The notes under the pieces are model-generated. The model made no database searches. It saw only the letters and a program-made list of their open reading frames with translations, and was not told the DNA's origin. DNA of 64,000 nt, from contig NZ_LMDJ01000035.1 of assembly GCF_001425045.1 (NCBI RefSeq), positions 186,001 through 250,000 of the forward strand, in the 5' to 3' direction. The position numbers and the translations under genes were made by a program. This stretch comes from Massilia sp. Root351. GTDB lineage: Bacteria > Pseudomonadota > Gammaproteobacteria > Burkholderiales > Burkholderiaceae_D. This document shows, one piece after another, positions 1 through 7,513 of the stretch; positions within the stretch are counted from its first letter, which is position 1, and each line of letters opens with the position of its first letter.

Positions 1-928
1 GCGCGGCTTCGGGCGCGCGCTGGAACAGCTGTGCCGCACGCGCCGCGTGGCCGCCATCAATGTGCACTATCCCGGCGCCAGCGCGCTGGCCCTGCAGCGC
101 TGCGTGGCGGCCATGGCGCGGCCGGTGCCGCTGATCCTGTCCTTCCACGGCGCCGACCTGGGTGCGCTGCGGCGCGCGCCGGCCGCCGAGCGGGCACTGT
201 GGGCGGCCGCGCTGCCGCGCGCCAACGCGCTGGTGACCTGCTCGCGCGACCTGCGGCGCGAACTGCTGGACACCTGCGGCGCGCAGCTGAACGTGTCGGT
301 CATCCACAACGGCCTGGACGCGGCCGGCTTTGCCGCCATGGCCGCGCCGGCCGGCGCCGCGCCGGGCGCCGGGCGCACCATCCTGAACGTGGCCAAGTTC
401 GAGCACAAGAAGGGCCAGGACGTGCTGCTGGACGCCTTTGCCAGCCTGGCCGCCGATTTTCCCGACCTGACGCTGACCCTGGCCGGCGCCAGCGACCAGG
501 CGCTGCCCGGCCTGGAACAGCAGGCCGCGCGGCTGGGCCTGGCAAGCCGCGTGCGCCTGCTGCGCGACGTGCCGCACGCGGCGGTCGCGCAGCTGTTCGC
601 CAGCGCCACCGTATTCGCGCTGCCCAGCCGCCAGGAACCGTTCGGCATCGTGCTGCTGGAAGCCGGCGCATTCGGCTTGCCGGTGGTGGCCTCGGCGGTG
701 GGCGGCGTGCCGGAAATCCTCGACGACGGCGTGACGGCCCGGCTGGTGCCGCCGGACGACGCGGCCGGCCTGGCCGAGGCGCTGCGCGCCGTGCTGCGCA
801 ACCCGGACGCCGCGCAAGCGATGGGGGCGCGCCTGCGCCAGCACGTCCAGAACCGTTTTTCCTGGCACGCCAGCAGCGCCGGCTACGCCGCGCTGCTGCC
901 GGCGTCCTCCCTTCCTTCCCTTTCCTGA
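1..928 (+). CDS. Glycosyltransferase family 4 (5' partial)
   Basis: This is the C-terminal part (about 308 residues visible) of a GT-B fold glycosyltransferase that would move a sugar from a nucleotide-sugar donor onto a growing surface polysaccharide at the cytoplasmic face of the inner membrane. The reading frame is open from base 2, so the true start lies before the window; a GTG at 47 is internal. Support comes from the donor-side motif QEPFGIVLLEAGAFG (about nt 634-678), whose two Glu residues form the E-x7-E signature, followed by GGVPEILDDG. An upstream stretch, NVAKFEHKKGQDVLLDAF, is typical of the linker into the second Rossmann domain. The flippase gene begins about 40 bp downstream, so the two probably share a transcript. 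Acceptor and donor cannot be read from the sequence. Confidence 0.9.
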   Translation, partial: RGFGRALEQLCRTRRVAAINVHYPGASALALQRCVAAMARPVPLILSFHGADLGALRRAPAAERALWAAALPRANALVTCSRDLRRELLDTCGAQLNVSVIHNGLDAAGFAAMAAPAGAAPGAGRTILNVAKFEHKKGQDVLLDAFASLAADFPDLTLTLAGASDQALPGLEQQAARLGLASRVRLLRDVPHAAVAQLFASATVFALPSRQEPFGIVLLEAGAFGLPVVASAVGGVPEILDDGVTARLVPPDDAAGLAEALRAVLRNPDAAQAMGARLRQHVQNRFSWHASSAGYAALLPASSLPSLS

Positions 929-967
929 CAGGCTAATCTTGTATTGCAAATTGAACTTGGGCTGCGC

Positions 968-2416
968 ATGGCCACGCTGAACCGCCGCATGGCCAATGGC
1001 ATCTTCTGGATGGTGGGCGCGCGCCTGATCGACCGCAGCATCGGCATCGTCAGTACGCTGATCCTGGCGCGCCTGCTGGTGCCGGGCGACTTCGGCCTGG
1101 TGGCCATGGCCACCGCCGTGGGCGGCGTGCTGGATCTGATGAGCGCCTTCAGCTTCGACCTGGCGCTGATCCAGAACGCCAACGCCACCCGCCGCCACTA
1201 CGACACCGTGTGGACTTTCAACGTCATCTTCGGCCTGGTGTGCGGCAGCTTGCTGCTGGCCCTGGCCGGGCCGGCGGCCGGTTTCTACAGCGAGCCGCGC
1301 CTGGAACTGGTGATGTACGTGCTGTCGCTGTCGTATTTCGTGGGCGGCTTCGGCAACGTCGGCGTGGTGGCCTTCCGCAAGGAACTGAACTTCCGCCAGG
1401 AGTTCAACTTCGTGCTGGCGCGGCGCGTGGTGACCTTCGTGGTGACCATCGTGGCGGCCTTCACGCTGCGCTCCTATTGGGCGCTGCTGATCGGCATGAC
1501 GGTGGGCCGCGTGGTGGGCGTGTGGATCAGCTACCGCATGAACGGCTACCGGCCGCGCCTGGACCTGTCGGCGGCCAAGGAACTATTCCATTTTTCCAAA
1601 TGGCTGCTGGTCAACAACGTGCTGTTCTTCCTGCTGCACGACGGCTGCACCTTCATCATCGGCCGCATGTTCGGCGCCAACGAACTGGGCATTTATGCGA
1701 TTTCCTACGAAATCTCCAACCTGCCGTCGACCGAGCTGGTGGCGCCCATCAACCGCGCCACGCTGCCCGGCTTCTCGAAGATGGAAAACGCGGCGGAGAT
1801 CAGCCAGTCCTACCTGAAACTGCTGGGCACCATCTCGACCATCATCCTGCCGGTCGGCCTGGGCATCGCGGCGGTGGCCGAGCCGCTGGTGCTGGCCTTG
1901 CTGGGCACAAAGTGGGGCGACGCCATCCCGCTGATCCAGCTGATGGCCATCCACGGCGCCATCGGCGCCACGCAGGGCAACAACAGCACCGTCTGGATGG
2001 CGCTGGGCAAGCCACGCAACACCACGCTGCTGGCCGGCGGCTTCCTGCTGGTGCTGTTCCCGGCGCTGTACTTCCTGCTCAAGCAGTTCGGCATCGTCGG
2101 CGCCGGCTACGCGTATCTGCTGGCCACGGCGGCCACGCTGCCCTACACCATCACGGTGACCAAGCGCCTGCTGGGCTTCCGCTGGTCCGCCATGCTGGCC
2201 ATGATCGCGCGCCCGGCCGCCAGCGTGGCGCTGATGTACGCCGGCGTGCAGCTGCTCGACAGCCAGCTGCACGGCGCCGCGCCGCTGCTGCGCCTGCTGG
2301 CCGACGCCGCCGCCGGCGCCGTCCTGTACGTGCTGGTGCTGCTGGGCCTGTGGCAGCTGGCGGGCCGCCCGGTGGGCGCCGAGCGCTACCTGATCGACAA
2401 GGCGCTGCGCCGCTAG
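968..2416 (+). CDS. Wzx-type polysaccharide flippase / lipopolysaccharide biosynthesis protein
   Basis: This 482-residue polytopic membrane protein belongs to the MOP (Wzx/MviN-like) exporters, which flip undecaprenyl-linked oligosaccharides to the periplasm. The N-terminal stretch GIFWMVGARLIDRSIGIVST followed by LARLLVPGDFGLVAMA is the signature of the group, and roughly 12 to 14 hydrophobic segments span the length. The ATG at 968 is chosen. An in-frame TTG at 944 would add eight residues, and neither has a strong ribosome binding site. It follows the GT4 gene closely and meets the opposing GT2 gene tail to tail, sharing a CTAG that is a stop on both strands. The cargo is probably an exopolysaccharide or O-antigen unit, by context only. 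Confidence 0.9.
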   Translation: MATLNRRMANGIFWMVGARLIDRSIGIVSTLILARLLVPGDFGLVAMATAVGGVLDLMSAFSFDLALIQNANATRRHYDTVWTFNVIFGLVCGSLLLALAGPAAGFYSEPRLELVMYVLSLSYFVGGFGNVGVVAFRKELNFRQEFNFVLARRVVTFVVTIVAAFTLRSYWALLIGMTVGRVVGVWISYRMNGYRPRLDLSAAKELFHFSKWLLVNNVLFFLLHDGCTFIIGRMFGANELGIYAISYEISNLPSTELVAPINRATLPGFSKMENAAEISQSYLKLLGTISTIILPVGLGIAAVAEPLVLALLGTKWGDAIPLIQLMAIHGAIGATQGNNSTVWMALGKPRNTTLLAGGFLLVLFPALYFLLKQFGIVGAGYAYLLATAATLPYTITVTKRLLGFRWSAMLAMIARPAASVALMYAGVQLLDSQLHGAAPLLRLLADAAAGAVLYVLVLLGLWQLAGRPVGAERYLIDKALRR

Positions 2417-3378
2417 CGGCCCAGCAGCTGCAGCAGCCAGCTCTTGCCGATGCCGCGCAGCGCGCGCAGCGAGGGGCCGGCGCGCAGCATGTCGCGGTAG
2501 ACGGCGCGCGCGTCCGCGTAGCGCCCGGCCCGGTTCAGGCCGTAGCCCAGCGAATTGCGGTAGGACAGGATCTTCCTGCGGTAGGCCGCCATTTCCGGCG
2601 GCCGCAAGCGCTCTTGGGCGCGCAGGTAGTTGTCCTCGTGCAGCGCCACGGCATTGGCCGTCATGGCCACGTTGTCCGAACTGAGGTTGGAGCCGTGCTG
2701 GCGGTAATAGGCCAGCACCTGGTCCAGGTAGCCCAGCTGGCCCTGGAAGCCGACCCGCAGCCACAGATCCGTATCGTCCGAACCGCGGAAGCGCGCGCGG
2801 AAGCTGACCGGATCGCGCAGCAAACGGCCCGGCGCCAGGATCACCGAAATGGTGTGCATGGCGGCGTAGCGCAGCGACATGAATTCATAGAAGCGCTCGC
2901 CGCAGCCGTACCAGTCCCCGCCCAGCGGCGCCAGGTGGGCAGCGGCGATCTGCCTGAAGGCGGCGTTCGACAGGTAAGTGCCGCGGTGCGGCTGGCCGTC
3001 TTCCGCCACCAGCTGTACGTCATGGAAGGCGGCCACCCACTCCGGGTGCGCATCCATGCCCTCGCACAGCCGGGCCAGCTTGTCGGGGTGGAAGTAGTCG
3101 TCGTGGTCGAGGAAGCAGACGTAGGGCGCGCTGGCCAGCGCCAGGCCCATGTTCTTTGGCACGGTCGGGCCGCCGGACGCTTGCTCGCGCTGCACCAGGC
3201 GGATGCGCGGATCGCGCGCCGCGTAGTGCTGCAGCATGGCCGCCGTGCCGTCGGTGGAGCCGTCGTTGATGATGATGTACTCGAAATCGGCCAGCGACTG
3301 CGCCAGCACCGAATCGATGGCGGCGGCAAGGTAGCGGGTGCCATTGTAGGTGGCGGTAATGACGGTGACGCGGGGCAT
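2413..3378 (-). CDS. Glycosyltransferase family 2
   Basis: This 321-residue GT-A fold glycosyltransferase has the family opening PRVTVITATYNGTRYLAAAI and the nucleotide-sugar binding stretch NDGSTDGTAAML. The acidic metal motif is FLDHDDYF, an extended DxD. A cytoplasmic enzyme adding one sugar to a lipid-linked glycan is expected. The C-terminal third (after about residue 240) looks like a short helical tail with the repeat-like segment NRAGRYADARAVYRDMLRAG, reminiscent of a single TPR helix pair. It is transcribed against its neighbours and so has its own promoter, probably in the 166-bp gap before the methyltransferase gene. Donor and acceptor are unknown. Confidence 0.9.
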   Translation of the reverse strand: MPRVTVITATYNGTRYLAAAIDSVLAQSLADFEYIIINDGSTDGTAAMLQHYAARDPRIRLVQREQASGGPTVPKNMGLALASAPYVCFLDHDDYFHPDKLARLCEGMDAHPEWVAAFHDVQLVAEDGQPHRGTYLSNAAFRQIAAAHLAPLGGDWYGCGERFYEFMSLRYAAMHTISVILAPGRLLRDPVSFRARFRGSDDTDLWLRVGFQGQLGYLDQVLAYYRQHGSNLSSDNVAMTANAVALHEDNYLRAQERLRPPEMAAYRRKILSYRNSLGYGLNRAGRYADARAVYRDMLRAGPSLRALRGIGKSWLLQLLGR

Positions 3379-3544
3379 GGCGGGTCTTTCCTGGTGGGCG
3401 TGTGAGTTTCCTGCAAGAGCCTAGTTGATATAAAACCAAGTGTCAACGCGGGCGGAGAAATATGGCGCCGCTTTGACGCAAGCCAGAACGGCCGCCGCGC
3501 CGCCTTGCTATGGTCGTCTTCTCAGCCCACGCGAGGGAGTCGCC

Positions 3545-4495
3545 ATGAACGACGCGGCCTGCCGTCCCACAACGTATGCCTGCCCGGTGCACAAGACCGC
3601 GCTGTCCAACCTGCATTGCGCGCACTGCGGCCGCAGCTATCCGGCCGTGCGCGGCATTCCCATCCTGCTGCACCACAGCAACAGCGTGTTCCGCGAAGCC
3701 GACTACCTGCCGCAGCAGGGCAGCCACGGCGGCTACGACGGCGCCAGCGGCTATGCCGGCAGCCTGGACCGCAGTAGCGGCCTGCGCCGCCTGTACCGGC
3801 GCGCCATGATGGTCCTGATGGACGCCGAACCGCCGCGGCGCGACTTCGGCGTGGCCGACGCGCTGGCGGCCATCCTGCGCGAGCAGCCGCAGGCCCGCAT
3901 CCTGGTGATCGGCGCCGGCGAGCGCACGCTGGCGGGCGACGCGGTCTACACCGACGTGGCGTTCGGCAAGCACGTCAGCTGCATCGCCGACGCGCACGAC
4001 CTGCCCTTCGAGGCGCGCAGCTTCGACGCCTGCGTGGCGTGCGCCGTGCTGGAGCATGTGCTCGACCCCTACCGCTGCGTGGAAGAAATGCGCCGCGTGC
4101 TGCGGCCAGGCGGCTTCGTGTACGCGGAAACGCCCTTCATGCAGCCGGTGCACATGCGCCAGTATGACTTCACCCGCTTCACCCACCTGGGGCACCGCCG
4201 CCTGTTCCGCCACTTCGCCGAGCTGCGCAGCGGCCCCACGGCCGGCACCGGCGTCAGCGCCGGACAGATGCTGCGCTACGCGCTGGCCGCGCTGTCGGAC
4301 CGCCCCGGCGCGCGCCGCTGGCTCAAGCTGGCCGGCTTGCTGGCGGCGTGGCCGCTGCGCTGGCTGGACTACCTGGTGCACGCCAACCGCAGCAACTACG
4401 ACGCCGCGTCCGGTTTCTATTTCTTCGGCCGGCTGCAGGGCGAGCCGCTGTCCGACCAGGAATTGCTGCAGGGATTCAGGGGCTCGGTTTGCTAA
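3545..4495 (+). CDS. Class I SAM-dependent methyltransferase with N-terminal Zn-ribbon-like motif
   Basis: This is a 316-residue methyltransferase. The AdoMet-binding loop is ILVIGAGERTLAG, followed by ADAHDLPFEARSFDACVA and the post-core motif MRRVLRPGGFVYAETPF, which place it in the Methyltransf_11-like group. The N-terminus carries C13-x2-H16 and C25-x2-C28 followed by YPAVRGIPILL. This Trm112-like layout is common in methyltransferases of glycan clusters and may bind zinc. The ATG at 3545 is chosen because GAGGGAG lies just upstream, although the frame is open earlier. The substrate is probably a sugar or lipid-linked glycan, inferred from galE 54 bp downstream. Confidence 0.85.
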   Translation: MNDAACRPTTYACPVHKTALSNLHCAHCGRSYPAVRGIPILLHHSNSVFREADYLPQQGSHGGYDGASGYAGSLDRSSGLRRLYRRAMMVLMDAEPPRRDFGVADALAAILREQPQARILVIGAGERTLAGDAVYTDVAFGKHVSCIADAHDLPFEARSFDACVACAVLEHVLDPYRCVEEMRRVLRPGGFVYAETPFMQPVHMRQYDFTRFTHLGHRRLFRHFAELRSGPTAGTGVSAGQMLRYALAALSDRPGARRWLKLAGLLAAWPLRWLDYLVHANRSNYDAASGFYFFGRLQGEPLSDQELLQGFRGSVC

Positions 4496-4549
4496 AAAAA
4501 GCATATCAATTTATTATCACCGTTGCACTGCACTCACTTGGGACATGTT

Positions 4550-5551
4550 ATGAAAATTCTGGTCACCGGCGGCCTGGGCTATATCGGTTCGCACACTTGC
4601 GTCGAACTGCTGGCCGAAGGCCACGACGTCGTCGTGCTCGACAACCTGAGCAACGCGCAGCCCGCCGTGCAGCAGCGCGTCGAGCGCATTGCCGGGCGCA
4701 GTTTCCCGCTGGTGCGGGCCGACGTGCGCGAGCGCGCCGCGCTGCGCGCGGTGTTCCGCGAACACGCGATCGGCGCGGTGATCCATTTCGCCGGACTCAA
4801 GGCGGTGGGCGAATCGGTCAGCAAGCCGCTGGAGTACTACGACAACAATGTGGCGGGCAGCCTGGTGCTGTTCGAGACCATGGCCGAGTTCGACGTGCGC
4901 ACCCTGGTGTTCAGCTCGTCGGCCACCGTCTACGGCGACCCGGCCAGCGTACCCATCACCGAGGACTTCCCGCTGTCGGCCACCAACCCGTACGGGCGCA
5001 GCAAGCTGATGGTGGAAGAGATGTTGCGCGACCTGTGCCGTTCCGATCCGCGCTGGCGGGTGGCCTTGCTGCGCTACTTCAATCCGGTGGGCGCCCATGA
5101 AAGCGGCCTGATCGGCGAGACGCCGAACGGCATCCCCAACAACCTGCTGCCCTACGTGGCGCAGGTGGCGGCCGGCGAGCGCCCGCTGCTGTCGGTGCAT
5201 GGCAACGACTACCCGACGCCGGATGGCACCGGCGTGCGCGACTACATCCACGTGACCGACTTGGCGCTGGGCCACGTGCGTACCCTGGCGCGGCTGGCGC
5301 AGGCGCCCGGCCTGCTGACCTACAACCTGGGTACCGGGCGCGGCTACAGCGTGCTGGAAATGGTGCAGGCTTTCGCCGCCGCCAGCGGCCGGCCGGTGCC
5401 CTACCAGATCGGCCCGCGCCGGCCCGGCGACGTGGCGCAGTGCTACGCCGACCCGACCCGCGCCGAACGCGAACTGGGCTGGAAAGCCGAGCGCGCCATC
5501 GACCAGATGTGCGTGGACGCGTGGCGCTACCAGAGCGCCGGCCTGGCTTGA
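4550..5551 (+). CDS. galE: UDP-glucose 4-epimerase
   Basis: GalE (333 residues, usual length) interconverts UDP-glucose and UDP-galactose through a 4-keto intermediate with bound NAD+. It is a cytoplasmic short-chain dehydrogenase-like enzyme. The NAD-binding G7-x2-G10-x2-G13 sits at the start of MKILVTGGLGYIGSHTC. The catalytic Ser/Thr lies in FSSSATVYGD (residues 121-130), and the Y148-x3-K152 pair lies in NPYGRSKLMVEE. It supplies UDP-galactose for the surface polysaccharide and could also route galactose released by the GH35 locus downstream. The ATG at 4550 gives the canonical N-terminus. It ends 16 bp from the opposing membrane-protein gene. Confidence 0.97.
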   Translation: MKILVTGGLGYIGSHTCVELLAEGHDVVVLDNLSNAQPAVQQRVERIAGRSFPLVRADVRERAALRAVFREHAIGAVIHFAGLKAVGESVSKPLEYYDNNVAGSLVLFETMAEFDVRTLVFSSSATVYGDPASVPITEDFPLSATNPYGRSKLMVEEMLRDLCRSDPRWRVALLRYFNPVGAHESGLIGETPNGIPNNLLPYVAQVAAGERPLLSVHGNDYPTPDGTGVRDYIHVTDLALGHVRTLARLAQAPGLLTYNLGTGRGYSVLEMVQAFAAASGRPVPYQIGPRRPGDVAQCYADPTRAERELGWKAERAIDQMCVDAWRYQSAGLA

Positions 5552-5567
5552 CTGCGCAGCACCGCCG

Positions 5568-7454
5568 CTAGCGGCCCAGCGACACCGTAAACGACGCCGG
5601 CGGATTGCGCACCCGGATGAATGGCGGGAAGCCCGGCGCCGAGGGCGCCGGCTCCAGCACGGCGCCGTTGCTGGCGACCAGGCCCGGCAGCCAGTGGTAG
5701 CGCAGCACCAGTTCGCCGCCGGCCGCACCGGCCAGTTCCAGCCGGTTCACGCCGCGGCCGGCGATGCGGGCCTGGCCGGCCGCCACGAAGGACAGCGGCC
5801 GGTCCAGCTGGTACATGCGCACCGGGCCGATATCCGCCACCGCGCGGGCGCGCGGCAGCGCCGCCATGGCCCGCTGCAATTCCGGTGAATGCGCCGCCAC
5901 CCAGCCCACGTTGTACAAGTCCAGCCCCTGCCACAGCTGCGCCGGCGTCACCTCCGCGATGGGCCGGCCGAACACGCTGCGGTCCCAGAGCGACACTTCC
6001 GGCAGCGAAAACGGATAGCCGGCGCCGATCAGTTCGCGGCCCGACTTGAGCGCCACCAGCCCGGCCACGTGGCCGCCGCCGTGCACGCGGCCCAGGGACG
6101 TTTCAAACGCGATGCGGCCCTGCGCCGTGGTGTTGGCGCGCAGCCAGTCCACCAGTTCCGCCACCGCGCGCGGCTGCCCCCCCAGCTCCGCAGCGGACGG
6201 CCCGTAATGGCCATGCGGTCCCGGCGTCGCCTCGCGCAGCGTCTCGCGGCAGGCGTACAGCAGCACCGCGCCGGCGGCCAGCGCCAGGCCGATCTTCAGG
6301 TAGCGCCCGCCCGCGCTGCGCAGCCAGGGCACGCCGGCGCCCACGCAATAGGCGCCCGCCAGCGCAATGCACAGGAAGGCCGGCGCCACGAAGCGGTTCG
6401 GCTGCGCCTGGGCCAGCCCCGGAACAGCCGCGCCGAACGACGCGAACGCCAGCAGCAGCAAGCCCCCCAGCAGCAAGGGCAGCATGCGCCGGCGCTGCGC
6501 GGCGGGCAGGAAATACGCACCGGCGGCGCAGGCCAGCAGCAACAAGGGATTGAGCGGAATGCCTTGCGAATCGGCGCCCCAGATGCCCAGTGCGGGCTTG
6601 AGCGCGAACAGCAAGCCGACCGCCTTCTGATAGGGGTGCAAGGCCAACACATTGGCCGACACGTCGCGCTGGCCCTGCAGCACCGCCAGCCAGGGCAGGT
6701 TGACCAGCAGTGCGATGGCGGCCACGGCGGCGCCGCGCAGCAGCAGGCGGGGCAGCGCCGGGCGCTCCCCGGAGCCGGCCGCATAGCCGATGAAGGCCAG
6801 CCCGGCGATCACCGGAAACAGCGGATGCAGCCAAATCCCCAAGCCTCCCAGCAGGCCGGCTCCCGCCAGGCCCGCCGCCAGCCGCGCACGCGCCATGGGC
6901 GCGCCGCACAGCTGCCAGACCCAGGCCGCATACGGCAAGCCCATGTAGCAGCAGAACACGAAGCTGACCATGCCCGCCGTGTGGTACCAGCGCAGTGCGC
7001 CCACCCACCAGAACACCAGTCCCAGCATGGAGGCCAGCGCAGCGGTACGCGCGGGCCAGCGCAACAGGCCCGCCAGCACCGCCACCGCCAGCGGGCCGCA
7101 CAGCGCGCAGATCAGCACATACAGGGTGTACACCTGTCCCGCAGGCAGCGAAGACGGCAGCACGGCCGCCAGCATCACCGCGCCCCGCGCGCTGAGGTTT
7201 TCATTGGCCCCGCCCAGGTGGCCGCCGCCCAGCGTCGTGTCGTAGCCGGTCAGCCGCCCCTGCCCGAGCAATTCGCGGCCGCCCTCCAGCTGGTAGACGT
7301 GGTAGGGATTGTCGATGTAATAGCTATGCTCGCCGCTCAGCACTTTGCTGAGCGGCATGCTCACAGCCAGCAGGGCCAGCTGCACCGCCAGCAGGCAGGC
7401 GGCAATCAGCAAGAGCGCGGAACGGCGCGCGGCGTCATCGTTTGGCATGGTCAT
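5568..7454 (-). CDS. Large polytopic membrane protein of the polysaccharide cluster (glycosyltransferase-like, unassigned)
   Basis: This is an integral membrane protein of about 628 residues. One hydrophobic helix follows the start (ALLLIAACLLAVQLALLAV), then a periplasmic stretch with SYYIDNPYHVYQLEGG, then about ten further hydrophobic segments up to residue 430, and a soluble C-terminal domain. This architecture matches bacterial GT-C or YfhO-like glycosyltransferases and O-antigen ligase-type proteins, but I recognise no specific catalytic motif. The frame stays open to 7847 inside the fatty-acid gene. The ATG at 7454 (or 7448) is chosen because it directly precedes the first membrane helix. 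The start lies right behind a terminator hairpin, so the promoter or start may differ from this call. Confidence 0.7.
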   Translation of the reverse strand: MTMPNDDAARRSALLLIAACLLAVQLALLAVSMPLSKVLSGEHSYYIDNPYHVYQLEGGRELLGQGRLTGYDTTLGGGHLGGANENLSARGAVMLAAVLPSSLPAGQVYTLYVLICALCGPLAVAVLAGLLRWPARTAALASMLGLVFWWVGALRWYHTAGMVSFVFCCYMGLPYAAWVWQLCGAPMARARLAAGLAGAGLLGGLGIWLHPLFPVIAGLAFIGYAAGSGERPALPRLLLRGAAVAAIALLVNLPWLAVLQGQRDVSANVLALHPYQKAVGLLFALKPALGIWGADSQGIPLNPLLLLACAAGAYFLPAAQRRRMLPLLLGGLLLLAFASFGAAVPGLAQAQPNRFVAPAFLCIALAGAYCVGAGVPWLRSAGGRYLKIGLALAAGAVLLYACRETLREATPGPHGHYGPSAAELGGQPRAVAELVDWLRANTTAQGRIAFETSLGRVHGGGHVAGLVALKSGRELIGAGYPFSLPEVSLWDRSVFGRPIAEVTPAQLWQGLDLYNVGWVAAHSPELQRAMAALPRARAVADIGPVRMYQLDRPLSFVAAGQARIAGRGVNRLELAGAAGGELVLRYHWLPGLVASNGAVLEPAPSAPGFPPFIRVRNPPASFTVSLGR

Positions 7455-7455
7455 G

Positions 7456-7480
7456 AAGAAAAAGGCGCAAGCCGCGCCTT
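7456..7480 (-). terminator. Rho-independent terminator of the fatty-acid operon
   Basis: On the minus strand the stem AAGGCGC / GCGCCTT (7462-7468 with 7474-7480, 5-nt loop) is followed by a T-rich tract at 7456-7463. It lies 34 bp after the stop of the FadJ-like gene. It abuts the start of the next minus-strand gene at 7454. Confidence 0.7.
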
Positions 7481-7513
7481 GCTGGCAAAATGACAATGCT
7501 ACAGGATGCGGCC

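Noticed and set aside
1583..2764. A 393-codon minus-strand frame across the flippase and GT2 genes.
   Set aside because: It is antisense to the flippase and in the wrong frame for GT2; its composition is Gln/Ala/Arg-rich.
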